A DNA stretch of 64,000 nucleotides from positions 3,348,001 to 3,412,000 of the forward strand of contig NZ_CP195119.1 of the NCBI RefSeq assembly GCF_052056915.1, given 5' to 3'. A model generated the notes under the pieces. That model worked only from the letters and a program-made list of their open reading frames with translations. It made no database searches and had not been told where the DNA came from. This stretch comes from MTP4 sp052056915 (GTDB lineage Archaea; Halobacteriota; Methanosarcinia; Methanosarcinales; Methanosarcinaceae). Position numbers and translations under genes: made by a program. Below are positions 45,755 through 54,515 of this stretch, in pieces; position 1 is the stretch's first letter, and every line of letters begins with the position of its first letter.

Positions 45755-47086
45755 ATGAAAACTAACAAAAAAATCCATCTTTTTATCATCTGCCTGACGG
45801 TCTTTTTTGGGATGTCGGCAGGGGCTCTGCTGGGCCCCGTGTTCCCGGGAATGGTAGGACCCCTGCAAACAACAGCGCAAAATATCGGGATGTTGGTTTC
45901 GGCCATAACCTTTTCCACAGCGCTATTTTCTCTCGTCCTCGGCCCCTTTACGGACCGCATACCGCGCAAAAAGATCCTTATTTTCTGCCTTGTTCTCTAT
46001 GGATTTACAGGGCTTGCGGCTTATTTTGCAACGGATCTCGAAACCCTCCTTATCCTTCGTTTCCTTCAGGGAATAGGGGTTGCAGGCATGATGCTGCTCT
46101 CAATGCTGCTGATAGGGGATCTCTACTCTGGTCCTGAAAGGGTGCATGCTACAAGCAGGGTGGGCATGACAAATGCCATTGGTTCGGTGTTTTCCCCCCT
46201 TATAGGAGGCCTGCTGGCCTCACATAGCTGGAACCTGCCCTTCCTTTTCTATACCCTTACCCTGCCCCTGGCTCTATTTGCGGCGGTATGCCTTCCTGAA
46301 ACAAATCCAACAGTGTCGGAGTACAGAGTCAGGAAAACCGGAAAGCTGGACCAAGAGAAGGACAGAGATAAGAATAACGGAAAACAGAATGGAGATAGAA
46401 ACAAAAAGACTTTTTCGGAACTTTTAAAGCCATTTCTGGACTTTAAAATATTTCATACGATATTCCTGAGTTTTGCAATTTTTTTCCTGCTCTATGCGCT
46501 GGTAATATACCTGCCTTTTATGCTCAAGGCCGAATTCGGGTATACGTCAAAGGAGGCAGGGCTTGCATTAAGCATTACGGGAATAACGGTTATTCTGATT
46601 GCAGCAAGGGTGAAGTCCCTTACATTAAGGTATCCCATGATCTGCCTTGCAGGCGCAGGTTTCGGCTTTGCGGGCCTTGCTGTAGCAATGATAGGAATTG
46701 TACATTCTAAAATCACACTTTTTTTCCTTTTGCTCCTCTTCGGCCTGGGATTCGGGCTTTCCCAGATCATCGCTGATACCCTGATTCTTCAAATTGCACC
46801 AAAGGATTCCAAAGGCAGTATAATATCAGTGTACAATACCACAAAATACCTGGGGCAAACACTCTCCCCAATTGTATTTGGCTTTGTGCTGGCCAGTTTC
46901 GGGCTTGAAATGGTTTTTCTGTTTGCGGGAGCTTTTGGGCTGGCAGTAGCGGGCCTGAGCTGGCTTGTAAGGGGCAAATTCAGGGCCGGAAGTGGGCATG
47001 AAGAAGTAGGGGGAAATACACGCGAACATAGAAATGTACACGAACAGGAATATGAAACCGGGTCTTTGTTTGTGGGAGAGAATTAA
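45755..47086 (+). CDS. MFS transporter
   Basis: A 443-aa 12-helix major facilitator protein. The motif after helix 2 is GPFTDRIPRKKILIF, and the antiporter-type segment RFLQGIGVAGMML is near 105. A charged central loop (about 190-220, rich in Lys, Asp and Asn) separates the two halves. Drug or metabolite export is likely. Its regulation together with an Isf protein by MarR regulators suggests a response to redox-active compounds. Confidence 0.88.
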   Translation: MKTNKKIHLFIICLTVFFGMSAGALLGPVFPGMVGPLQTTAQNIGMLVSAITFSTALFSLVLGPFTDRIPRKKILIFCLVLYGFTGLAAYFATDLETLLILRFLQGIGVAGMMLLSMLLIGDLYSGPERVHATSRVGMTNAIGSVFSPLIGGLLASHSWNLPFLFYTLTLPLALFAAVCLPETNPTVSEYRVRKTGKLDQEKDRDKNNGKQNGDRNKKTFSELLKPFLDFKIFHTIFLSFAIFFLLYALVIYLPFMLKAEFGYTSKEAGLALSITGITVILIAARVKSLTLRYPMICLAGAGFGFAGLAVAMIGIVHSKITLFFLLLLFGLGFGLSQIIADTLILQIAPKDSKGSIISVYNTTKYLGQTLSPIVFGFVLASFGLEMVFLFAGAFGLAVAGLSWLVRGKFRAGSGHEEVGGNTREHRNVHEQEYETGSLFVGEN

Positions 47087-47115
47087 CTTTTGTTGCAGGA
47101 ATGTAGCTAAGCTTT

Positions 47116-47547
47116 TCAATCAAAAAGTTCAGTTATATTCTGCTCTATCCTTTCAAAAAGCGCAGCGTTAAGTCTTTTTTCCTCTTCACTGAAACCTGCT
47201 AGCACGATATTGTTCCACTTTATGGCTATTTCTTTCATTTTTGCTTCTATGTCCTTTCCTTTTTCAGTTAAAATGACATTGTATGCTCTTTTGTCTTCTG
47301 CATCCTGTTTCCTGTAGACATAGCCGGTTTCCTCCAGCTTTTTTATTGCTCGTGCAGCGGTGGCTTTGTCCATTTTGTACATTCTGGCAAGGGTCTCCTG
47401 TTTTACTCCGTCCTTTAAGTAAAGCGACATCATAAAGCTAAACTGCCCGCTGCCGATACCGTATGGTTCCAGTTCTTTGTCCAGGAAAATCCGCTGGTAC
47501 CTGTAAATGTACGAAATTACTTTGCCTATCGGTTCCAGTTTTTCCAT
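47116..47547 (-). CDS. MarR family regulator B
   Basis: A complete 143-aa MarR protein: N-terminal dimerisation helix MEKLEPIGKVISYIYRYQRI, helix-turn-helix KQETLARMYKMDKATAARAI, wing and C-terminal helix. The segment 47425-47540 is nearly identical in DNA sequence to the corresponding part of regulator A, while the rest differs more. It is divergent from the DUF169-like gene, with three operator-like sites between them, so it is probably autoregulated. Confidence 0.88.
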   Translation of the reverse strand: MEKLEPIGKVISYIYRYQRIFLDKELEPYGIGSGQFSFMMSLYLKDGVKQETLARMYKMDKATAARAIKKLEETGYVYRKQDAEDKRAYNVILTEKGKDIEAKMKEIAIKWNNIVLAGFSEEEKRLNAALFERIEQNITELFD

Positions 47548-47602
47548 ATCATTGTCCTCTTTTTATTGATGTTTGGAGGGTTTGGTTTGAGTTGTCTGCT
47601 TA

Positions 47603-47616
47603 GTTGTATAAGCAGC
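47603..47616. promoter_or_regulatory. Degenerate operator GTTGT-N4-GCAGC
   Basis: Similar in spacing to the GTTGC-N4-GCAAC sites with two changes; it lies on the side of regulator B. Confidence 0.35.
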
Positions 47617-47687
47617 GGAGTTACTTTAAATTGCTTCCTGCGGAAAAGTTCCGGGGGGAATTCTACAGCCTTTAGGATCCATATATA

Positions 47688-47701
47688 GTTGCCAAGGCAA
47701 C
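47688..47701. promoter_or_regulatory. Predicted MarR operator GTTGC-N4-GCAAC, site 3
   Basis: GTTGCCAAGGCAAC is a perfect 14-nt palindrome right after the TATA-like CATATATA (47680-47687) of the DUF169-like gene. Confidence 0.65.
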
Positions 47702-47714
47702 TTATTTGTCATTT

Positions 47715-47728
47715 GTTGTGTAAACAAC
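47715..47728. promoter_or_regulatory. Operator variant GTTGT-N4-ACAAC
   Basis: GTTGTGTAAACAAC keeps the symmetry and spacing with a compensating T/A change. It starts 27 nt after site 3, near the expected transcription start. Confidence 0.5.
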
Positions 47729-47742
47729 CATGTGGTGATAGA

Positions 47743-48135
47743 ATGGAAAGCAAAATTGCCAGTTCATCCAAGCTTTCTTTTGAACCGGTGGCTATCCTCT
47801 GGAGTGATGAAAAACCCGAAGGAGCCCTCCAGTTCTCGGGACGTGCGACTCTGGCCGGGGTAGTCAGGGACAAATCAGAGGAGGTTTTCACACCTGCCGG
47901 GGCGGTAGCCTGCCAGCAGATGGGGATCTACCTGTACAGGGAGGAAGAATCCAAAAACCCGAGGGATATCCTGGGATTCACGGACCTGGCAGCCCGGAAG
48001 CACATCAGGAGAGTTATGGGAGACGACATGCTCACCTTTGCCGTGCCGTACAGGCTCTTTCTTGAGATGGAAGCAGAGGTCGAAAACGGGCTCCTTGATT
48101 CTCCTTCGTGGGAGATACTTACAGGTGCCGAATAA
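47743..48135 (+). CDS. Short DUF169-like protein
   Basis: A 130-aa protein with the N- and C-terminal parts of the DUF169 family (PVAILWSDEKPEGALQF near the start; RDILGFTDLAARKHIRRVMG and FAVPYRLFLEMEAEVE near the end). The usual Cys/Gly-rich middle, expected in proteins of about 230 aa, seems absent, so this is a shortened member. GGTGAT lies just before the ATG at 47743. It is controlled by a promoter with MarR operators; function unknown. Confidence 0.6.
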   Translation: MESKIASSSKLSFEPVAILWSDEKPEGALQFSGRATLAGVVRDKSEEVFTPAGAVACQQMGIYLYREEESKNPRDILGFTDLAARKHIRRVMGDDMLTFAVPYRLFLEMEAEVENGLLDSPSWEILTGAE

Positions 48136-48242
48136 GGATCATCGGAAAACATTTTAATGGGCAGTTCCATATTTATTTTAGGAAATTAAGTCCGGAATTT
48201 TTATCCTGCCGGGCATAGGTTTTCGATGGGGGGCAATAGTTT

Positions 48243-49376
48243 ATGGAAAACATGTTCAGATTTGCTGATGAGCTTGGGCCATTTAAGATCATTCACGTTT
48301 ACGAACCTTCGGTTGACCTGAAAGCCGTGCTGGTGGTGGACAATGTGGCCAGGGGACCTGCAATAGGAGGGGTCAGGATGGCGCCTGATGTCAGTACCGA
48401 GGAGTGTTTCAGGCTGGCGCGGGCCATGACCCTTAAAAATGCCGCTTCCGATCTTCCTTACGGGGGCGGAAAGATCGTCATGTACGGGGACCCGAAGATG
48501 CCGCAGGAGAAGAAAAGCAAGATGCTCAGGGCGCTTGCCTCTGCTCTCAGGTATACGGACGAGTACATCTTTGCCCCTGACATGGGGACCGATGAGGTCT
48601 GCATGGCCTGCATTAAAGACGAGATCGGGAGAGTCGTCGGCCTTCCCTGTGAAGTCGGCGGGATTCCCCTGGACGAGATCGGGGCTACCGGCTGGGGAGT
48701 TACCCATGCAACGGAGGTGGCTCTCCGCTACTGCGATTTCGAACTGAAGGGTGCAAGGGTGGCTATCCAGGGTTTTGGGGCTGTCGGGAAAAATGCAGCC
48801 CGTTTCCTCAGTGAAAGAGGAGCCGTGATTGTTGCCGTGGCCGACTCCCGGGGAACGGTCTATAATCCCGAAGGTCTTGATGTGGAGATCCTTACCATGC
48901 TCAAAAAAGAAGGGAAGAGCGTAACCGGTTACCCTGTCGGGGAAAAGCTTGACCGGGATGCAGTCATAGGCTTGCCCTGTGAAATCTGGATCCCTGCCGC
49001 CCGCCCGGATGTGATAACCGAAGACAACGTGCATCTCCTGGACACTAAACTGGTGGTGGAAGGAGCAAACATCCCTGTCACGGAAGGGGCGGAGAAAATC
49101 CTTCACGAAAGAGGAATTCTCTATATCCCTGATTTCATCGCAAACGCCGGGGGCGTGATCTGCGCAGCTTCCGAATACCAGGGGTCCACCCAGTGTGCAG
49201 CCTTCGGGTCAATAGAAGAAAAGGTGCGCCACAACACGGAACTCGTGCTTGAGGCGTCACTGAGAAAAGGAATCAGCCCCAGGGAAGCTGCTGTAAAACT
49301 CGCAATTGAAAGGGTAAAAAGGGCAATGAAGTACAGGCGCTGGTCGCTCTTTTCTTCGGCGCCCGGGTTTGTGTGA
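48243..49376 (+). CDS. Glu/Leu/Phe/Val dehydrogenase family protein
   Basis: A 377-aa NAD(P)-dependent amino-acid dehydrogenase. The substrate domain contains ARGPAIGGVRMAPD and the glycine-rich KNAASDLPYGGGK with the conserved lysines; the Rossmann domain has GFGAVGKNAA, and PDFIANAGGVICAASEY follows. It is shorter than typical hexameric GDH (about 415 aa) and closer in size to leucine/valine dehydrogenases, so the substrate cannot be fixed. It converges with the acyl-CoA synthetase gene. Confidence 0.88.
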   Translation: MENMFRFADELGPFKIIHVYEPSVDLKAVLVVDNVARGPAIGGVRMAPDVSTEECFRLARAMTLKNAASDLPYGGGKIVMYGDPKMPQEKKSKMLRALASALRYTDEYIFAPDMGTDEVCMACIKDEIGRVVGLPCEVGGIPLDEIGATGWGVTHATEVALRYCDFELKGARVAIQGFGAVGKNAARFLSERGAVIVAVADSRGTVYNPEGLDVEILTMLKKEGKSVTGYPVGEKLDRDAVIGLPCEIWIPAARPDVITEDNVHLLDTKLVVEGANIPVTEGAEKILHERGILYIPDFIANAGGVICAASEYQGSTQCAAFGSIEEKVRHNTELVLEASLRKGISPREAAVKLAIERVKRAMKYRRWSLFSSAPGFV

Positions 49377-49423
49377 TTTTAAATTTTTCCATTTTTTTTT
49401 CATCAGTATTTCTCGAAGCTTTT

Positions 49424-50791
49424 TCATTTTTTACGCCCGCAAAGCACTGCCGCTGCCCTGACTGCACTTTCCGGGCTGTAAAAGACCGGAATCCCGTTTA
49501 CCGTGAAAGCCGAAGTCATTTTCCGGGGGAACTTTCCTCCCGGGGAGCAGATGATAACCGGCTTTCCGGAATTTTCGGCAAATTCCTTTATTTTTTCAGC
49601 TACTCCTTCCGAAAGCAGGGGTGGTCCCCAGAGCAGGCTTACTATTGCAATGTCGTATCCGTCCCCGAAAGCTTCCCGGAGGGCAGCCAGGTAGTGCTCG
49701 TCCCGGACATTTCCTGTCAGGTCCATGGGGTTTCTTACTGCCGCAAATGCAGGAAGGCTTCCTTTCAGCCTGCTGACAGCCTCAGGCGGGAGTCCGGGGA
49801 CTTCAAGGCCGGCATCTTCACAGGCATCGGCAATGGAAATCCCTATTCCTCCACCGTCGGTTATGATAAGGACTCTTTTTCCCCTGACCGGGGGATACCT
49901 GCTCAGGACTTTACAGGCGTCTTTCAGCTCCTCATACCCTGCCACTTCGATGATTCCTGCTTTTCGGAAAGCAGCTTCATAAGCCTCATACATCCCGCTC
50001 ACGGCGCCTGTATGGGAACTGGCCGCCTTTGCCCCGGTTTCCCGCTTCCCGACCTTGAGGGCGACAACGGGTTTTTTTCTTGCGCAGCGGGAGGCTACAT
50101 CAAGGAACTTTCTGCCGTCTCCCACGGATTCGATATAGAGGACCGCGACTTTTGTGGCTTCATCGGCTGCGAGGAACTCAAGGCAGTCGTTTTCATCAAT
50201 ATCGGCTTTGTTCCCGTAACTTATTACCCTTGCAACCCCCATTCCCTCGTTTGCCAGCTCGTCCATTATCATGGCTGCAAAGGACCCGCTCTGGGTAAGC
50301 ACGGAAATTCCGTTTCTTGGGGGCCTTTCGATCTTGTCGCTCCCGATAAAGAAGGTGTCCACCTTCGATACGGTATCATATATCCCCAGGCAGTTCGGGC
50401 CTATAGCCCGGATATTTTTTTCCTTGAGAAGGCTTTTCAGTTCGGCTTCCATCCCTTTTCCTTCTTCTCCCGTTTCCCGGAAACCCGAACTGACGATAAC
50501 CGCCCCTTTTATATTTTCAACGGTGCCTCTCAGGATTTCAAGGACAGCCGTAGCCGGGACTGCAAAAACGGCAATGTCGATTTCATCCTCTATTTCCTCC
50601 ACAGATGCGTAACATTTGAGCCCTTCTATTTCCCGGTATCCGGGGTTTACTGCATAAATTTTTCCTCCGAAACCGATCTCACGGAGGCTTTCAAGGATTG
50701 TGTAAGAAAGCTTTTCGGGATTCGGGGATGCCCCTATAAGGGCGATACTTTCAGGTTTAAAGAAAAAGTCCAGATTTTCCCCAGTGCTCAT
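49424..50791 (-). CDS. ADP-forming acetate/acyl-CoA synthetase, alpha subunit
   Basis: A 455-aa protein with CoA-binding (SIALIGASPNPEKLSY), succinyl-CoA-ligase-like domains (GPNCLGIYD, LTQSGSFAAMIMDELA) and the phosphorylated His in SSHTGAVSG. This is the alpha part of the ADP-forming acyl-CoA synthetase, which makes ATP from acyl-CoA. The ATP-grasp beta subunit is not fused and not found nearby, so it must be encoded elsewhere. The neighbouring amino-acid dehydrogenase fits a route for amino-acid-derived acyl-CoA. Confidence 0.88.
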   Translation of the reverse strand: MSTGENLDFFFKPESIALIGASPNPEKLSYTILESLREIGFGGKIYAVNPGYREIEGLKCYASVEEIEDEIDIAVFAVPATAVLEILRGTVENIKGAVIVSSGFRETGEEGKGMEAELKSLLKEKNIRAIGPNCLGIYDTVSKVDTFFIGSDKIERPPRNGISVLTQSGSFAAMIMDELANEGMGVARVISYGNKADIDENDCLEFLAADEATKVAVLYIESVGDGRKFLDVASRCARKKPVVALKVGKRETGAKAASSHTGAVSGMYEAYEAAFRKAGIIEVAGYEELKDACKVLSRYPPVRGKRVLIITDGGGIGISIADACEDAGLEVPGLPPEAVSRLKGSLPAFAAVRNPMDLTGNVRDEHYLAALREAFGDGYDIAIVSLLWGPPLLSEGVAEKIKEFAENSGKPVIICSPGGKFPRKMTSAFTVNGIPVFYSPESAVRAAAVLCGRKK

Positions 50792-51062
50792 TAACTACCC
50801 CCAGGATTCTGTGGATTCCTCCCCATTTCCCAATATAATTTAGGGCTCGTTTGTATAAAAGAATATCAATGGCCTTATGGGTTTCAACTCCCCGTTTTTC
50901 AGGAAAGTTAGTTGCAAAAAATCTTCCGGCACTATCCGTGTCATCGAGCCCGGACCCCGCAGACATCCTGTTGATGTCCCCCTCGGGTTTTTGCTTCAGC
51001 TTACATTTGAGGGCCTAATTTTTCTGGACCTTAAATTTCCCGGACCTTTAAACGCCGGGAAT

Positions 51063-51419
51063 TCAAAGGTCGCAGTATTTGCAAACAGACCTGTCGCATT
51101 CACTGTTTTTAAATTTCCACTTCGACCCCCATTTTTTTATTTCCTGGATCACGCGGATAAAGTCCTCCCCGCTTTCTGTTAGGAAATACTCGGACCTCCC
51201 TGGAAATGTGGAGTTATCGGTTTGCTTTATGATCAGCCCTTCACTTTCAAGTTCTGTCAGGCGGGCTGACAGAATTCTCGGGGTGACTCCTCCAAGCTTC
51301 CTTTTAAGCTCGTTAAAGCCTTTTTCTTTCTTTTCCCCCTTATATAGCTCAAGCAGGATGTGGATGGTCCAGCGCTTCCCCATGACATTCATCGTTTTGT
51401 AAACAGTGCAGTTTTTCAT
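51063..51419 (-). CDS. HxlR family regulator, copy 1
   Basis: A 118-aa winged-helix protein of the HxlR type (KRWTIHILLELYKGEKK, FNELKRKLGGVTPRILSARL). Cys4 and a C-terminal cluster C108, C113, C116 could bind a metal or sense redox state. It is divergent from the sulfite-reductase-like gene at 51598, and a 32-nt inverted repeat lies between. The arrangement is repeated at 52512-53742. Confidence 0.88.
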   Translation of the reverse strand: MKNCTVYKTMNVMGKRWTIHILLELYKGEKKEKGFNELKRKLGGVTPRILSARLTELESEGLIIKQTDNSTFPGRSEYFLTESGEDFIRVIQEIKKWGSKWKFKNSECDRSVCKYCDL

Positions 51420-51453
51420 GGTATAAACATGGATACTGTCCTTATATAAACAA

Positions 51454-51485
51454 GTATCTTTAAAATACTACTATTAAAAGGATAC
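51454..51485. promoter_or_regulatory. Predicted HxlR operator, copy 1
   Basis: GTATCTT at 51454-51460 faces AAGGATAC at the other end of a 32-nt element. A TATA-like CTTATATAAA (51441-51450) precedes it, and a GGTATAAACATGGATACTGTC half-site region lies further left. The same order of elements is found at 52925-52956. Confidence 0.6.
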
Positions 51486-51597
51486 CCAACAAAAGATGGA
51501 TGTATATTTTCTCCGGACATTCCTTTATTAGGGATGCAGGAGTAAAATCTTTGCATAAATCCTGATATTTTTTGCAATGTATGTTGAGGCGATACCC

Positions 51598-52269
51598 ATG
51601 AAGAAGACAATACCTGAAAAAAATGCTATCATCCAGCGTGACGGAGAAACCTACGTAATTGCTCCAAGGACCCCCGGAGGGCTTGTTGACCCTGCAACCC
51701 TGAGAAAGATTGCGGATGTTGCGGAGAAATACGGGGCTGCCACCCTGAAAATGACCTCCGAACAGAAGATGGCAATCGTGGGCTTACAGGAAGAAGATAT
51801 TGACGCCGCCTGGGAAGAACTCGGGATGGACGCCGGAATCGTTGCCGGACCCTTTGTAAAGGCTGTCAAGTTCTGCCCGGGTACGACCTTTTGCAGGAAA
51901 GGCCAGCAGGATGCCGTAAGTCTCGGGTTGAAACTGGAAGAGAAATACAGGGGTGTAAAGCTTCCTTACATGTTTAAAATGGCTGTTTCGGGCTGCCCGA
52001 GTTCCTGTTCCGAACCCGTAATTAAGGATGTCGGGGTCATGGGCACCGCAAAAGGCTACACCCTTATGGTAGGCGGCGCTGCCGGGCTGAAACCGAGGCT
52101 TGCAGATGTCGTGGCAAAAGGTCTCACTGAAGACGAAGTTCTGGAAGCCGTCGACAGGATCATTGATTTCTTCAAAGAATACGGAGAAAACAGGAAGAGA
52201 CTCGGAACAATCATAGACCAGGTAGGCCTTGAAGAGTTCAAAAAGGAAGTAGGCCTCTGGGAAAAATAA
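51598..52269 (+). CDS. Small sulfite/nitrite reductase-like siroheme protein, copy 1
   Basis: A 223-aa protein of the low-molecular-weight Dsr-like family (group I Dsr-LP), related to the 23-kDa sulfite reductase P590 of M. barkeri. Ligands for the coupled 4Fe-4S-siroheme are C93 and C99 (CPGTTFC) and C133 and C137 (SGCPSSCSEP). No extra ferredoxin domain is present. GAGGCGAT before the ATG at 51598 favours this start over an upstream ATG at 51577. Reduction of sulfite or nitrite is the expected chemistry. Confidence 0.85.
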   Translation: MKKTIPEKNAIIQRDGETYVIAPRTPGGLVDPATLRKIADVAEKYGAATLKMTSEQKMAIVGLQEEDIDAAWEELGMDAGIVAGPFVKAVKFCPGTTFCRKGQQDAVSLGLKLEEKYRGVKLPYMFKMAVSGCPSSCSEPVIKDVGVMGTAKGYTLMVGGAAGLKPRLADVVAKGLTEDEVLEAVDRIIDFFKEYGENRKRLGTIIDQVGLEEFKKEVGLWEK

Positions 52270-52395
52270 AGTTTTTTCCCATCACTTTTTCATTTTTAGG
52301 TTAATCCCTTCATTTTTTATTTTTAAAATTCGTTTCCTCCAAAAACGAATTTTTTTATTTTTTTATTTGTGTTGGTTTACCTCTGCGTGCCGCTA

Positions 52396-52447
<52 letters not shown>

Positions 52448-52511
52448 TACTGCTATGCTATTTCTTTCAGGTTTCTTTTGGATTTCCTTATCTTCCCGGT
52501 TGGATATCACG

Positions 52512-52889
52512 TTAGATATCACAGTACTTGCAGACCGCCTTTTCACATTCTTTGTTCTTGAACTTCCATTTCAGGCCCCATCTTTTGATGCCCATGATTA
52601 TTTTTATGAAATCCCTCCCGCTCTCCGTCAGGAAATACTCGGACTTCGGGGGGTTGGTGGAGTTGTCGAGGTTTTTTTCGATAAGGCCTTCATGTTCAAG
52701 CTCTGTCAGCCTTTCCGAAAGGGTTTTCGGGGTTATGCTTCCGAGCTTTCTTTTCAGTTCATTGAAGCGTTTTTCCTTTTTTTCTCCTTTGTGTAGTTCC
52801 AGGAGGATATGAATGGTCCATCTTTTCCCAACAATGTTCATTGTTTTGTAGACGGTGCAGTCCTTGACATATACAGCGCATTCTTTCAT
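52512..52889 (-). CDS. HxlR family regulator, copy 2
   Basis: A 125-aa HxlR protein strongly similar to copy 1 (KRWTIHILLELHKGEKKEK, FNELKRKLGSITPKTLSERL), with Cys4, Cys11 and the C-terminal C115, C120, C123 conserved. The frame extends upstream to 52985, but the ATG at 52889 matches the start of copy 1, and the promoter region would otherwise be inside the gene. It is divergent from the second reductase gene. Confidence 0.87.
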   Translation of the reverse strand: MKECAVYVKDCTVYKTMNIVGKRWTIHILLELHKGEKKEKRFNELKRKLGSITPKTLSERLTELEHEGLIEKNLDNSTNPPKSEYFLTESGRDFIKIIMGIKRWGLKWKFKNKECEKAVCKYCDI

Positions 52890-52924
52890 GGTATGAAGAT
52901 AGAAACTGTCTACTATATAAATTA

Positions 52925-52956
52925 GTATCTTTAATATATCAGTACCTAAAAGATAC
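52925..52956. promoter_or_regulatory. Predicted HxlR operator, copy 2
   Basis: GTATCTTT (52925-52932) faces AAAAGATAC (52948-52956). TATA-like CTATATAAA precedes it. Length, position and half-sites agree with the element at 51454-51485. Confidence 0.65.
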
Positions 52957-53052
52957 CATGTAAACAAGATATTGTGATCAACCATATTCCTTACCCGAAA
53001 AGATGCCGTACGTCCGAAAACGGAATAAAAACAGCCGGATGCAGGGTGAAAA

Positions 53053-53742
53053 ATGGAATGGGTAAAAGAGGAGGCAAAAAATTTGAAACAAAATTTACCT
53101 GAAAAAGGCGCAATCGTTCAGAGAGACCGTGAAACATACGCAATAGCCCCCCACCTGCCCGGCGGAATTATGGATCCGTCAGTCCTCAGGAAACTTGCTG
53201 ACGTTGCGGAAAAATATGGTGCCGCAGCCCTCAAGGCGACTTCTGCCCAGCGGATTGCAATCGTAGGGCTGAAAGAAGAAGACCTCGACGCTGCCTGGGA
53301 CGACCTCGGGATGGCGCCCGGAGCGGCCATAGGGCTCTGTGTAAGGAGCGTCAAGTTCTGTCCGGGCACGACCTTCTGCAAGCAGGGCAAGCAGGACGCA
53401 GTGGGCCTCGGCCTGAAGCTGGACGATAAGTACCACGGGATGGCCATGCCTTCCAAGTTCAAAATGGCCGTTTCCGGCTGCCCTAACTCCTGTTCCGAGC
53501 CCGCGATCAAGGATGTCGGAATTATGGGCACTGCAAAAGGGTACACCTTGATGGTCGGCGGCGCTGCCGGGGCAAAACCCAGGCTTGCCGAACCCGTGGC
53601 AAAGGAACTCTCCGAAGAGGAGGTCCTGGAAGCCGTGGATAAGATCGTTAATTTCTACCAAAATTCCGGTACGAAAAAGCGGCTCGGCTCTTTCATCGAG
53701 AGCATCGGCCTGGAAGAATTCAAAAAGCAGACCGGGCTGTGA
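53053..53742 (+). CDS. Small sulfite/nitrite reductase-like siroheme protein, copy 2
   Basis: A 229-aa paralogue of the protein at 51598, with cluster and siroheme ligands C103, C109 and C143, C147, and the shared segments LRKLADVAEKYGAAALKATS and KDVGIMGTAKGYTLMVGGAAG. The N-terminus is six to ten residues longer. GGGTGA lies just before the ATG. Downstream genes for a cupin, a CGGC protein and a ferredoxin point in the same direction, and the ferredoxin could be the electron donor. Confidence 0.85.
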   Translation: MEWVKEEAKNLKQNLPEKGAIVQRDRETYAIAPHLPGGIMDPSVLRKLADVAEKYGAAALKATSAQRIAIVGLKEEDLDAAWDDLGMAPGAAIGLCVRSVKFCPGTTFCKQGKQDAVGLGLKLDDKYHGMAMPSKFKMAVSGCPNSCSEPAIKDVGIMGTAKGYTLMVGGAAGAKPRLAEPVAKELSEEEVLEAVDKIVNFYQNSGTKKRLGSFIESIGLEEFKKQTGL

Positions 53743-53889
53743 GTGCCAGGATTGTACTGCTGCCGTGAATGCTGTTGCAGAATGTCCACTTTAAATTGTT
53801 TCCTCCTATAAGGCCCGCAGCCCCATTTTCCTTTTATTTCCGGGGCTTCCAACGGGTCTTTCACAATTAAGATATTTAACAATAAATTT

Positions 53890-53982
53890 AACAAGGAATT
53901 CAACATCTTAAAAATTTGGGTATATTGAGGATTAATTCAACAAGAAGTTCAACATCTTAAATATTTGGGTATATTGAGGATT
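53890..53982. repeat. 44-nt direct repeat, two copies
   Basis: Copies at 53890-53933 and 53939-53982 share AACATCTTAAA(A/T)ATTTGGG and TATATTGAGGATT with only a few differences. The TTGGGTATATTGAGG core could act as a promoter or binding site for the following cupin gene. The sequence just upstream (TTAAGATATTTAAC) is a weak third copy. Confidence 0.75.
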
Positions 53983-54118
53983 TTCACACACTGTGAGCAC
54001 TAAAATGTTGAACATTCTGATACATGGGGAGGGATTACCTTCCTCGGGGTTCCGGCATATCTGGAGAAACCAAGTTAATCAAAAACGGAAAAAAAACCGG
54101 TCAAAAAGAGGGAATCAT

Positions 54119-54457
54119 ATGAAAATAACGGACCTGAAATCAGCACCTGAAAAGCCGAACCCTCACAATGTGAGTGTCCGCATGCTCTATGATAACGAAA
54201 ATGCTCAGGCGGTACATATCGAACTCAAGCCCGGGGAATCCCTGAAAAAACACATCACACCGGTGGACGTGTTTTTCTACGTACTCGAAGGAAACGGAGC
54301 CGTTGAGATCGGGGACGAACAGGTGAGAGTCAGCCGGGACATGATTATAGAAAGTCCTGCAAAAATCCCCCACCGTCTTCTGAATCCCGGAGATGGGACC
54401 TTCAGGGTACTCGTCGTAAAAGCTCCCAGGCAGAAGGATAAAACGCGCATGCTGTAA
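54119..54457 (+). CDS. Cupin domain protein
   Basis: A 112-aa single-domain cupin. Conserved elements: PGESLKKHITPVDVFFYVLEG in the first motif and ESPAKIPHRLLNPGD in the second. Histidines at the usual metal positions are partly retained (KH, PH). The enzyme or sensor function is unknown. GAGGGAATC precedes the ATG at 54119; the open frame upstream to 53993 is basic, low complexity and not family-like. It precedes the CGGC gene by 58 nt, probably in one operon. Confidence 0.8.
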   Translation: MKITDLKSAPEKPNPHNVSVRMLYDNENAQAVHIELKPGESLKKHITPVDVFFYVLEGNGAVEIGDEQVRVSRDMIIESPAKIPHRLLNPGDGTFRVLVVKAPRQKDKTRML

Positions 54458-54515
54458 ATTATTTCTTAATTTCCGGTGAGTTCTCGGATAAAACCGCAGA
54501 AGGAACGGTGATAAA

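Noticed and set aside
49373..50794. 473-codon plus-strand frame
   Set aside because: It is the antisense of the ADP-forming acyl-CoA synthetase alpha subunit; long antisense frames are common in this GC-richer coding DNA.
50757..50966. 69-codon frame upstream of the acyl-CoA synthetase gene
   Set aside because: It overlaps the start of that gene, has no ribosome binding site and no recognisable domain.
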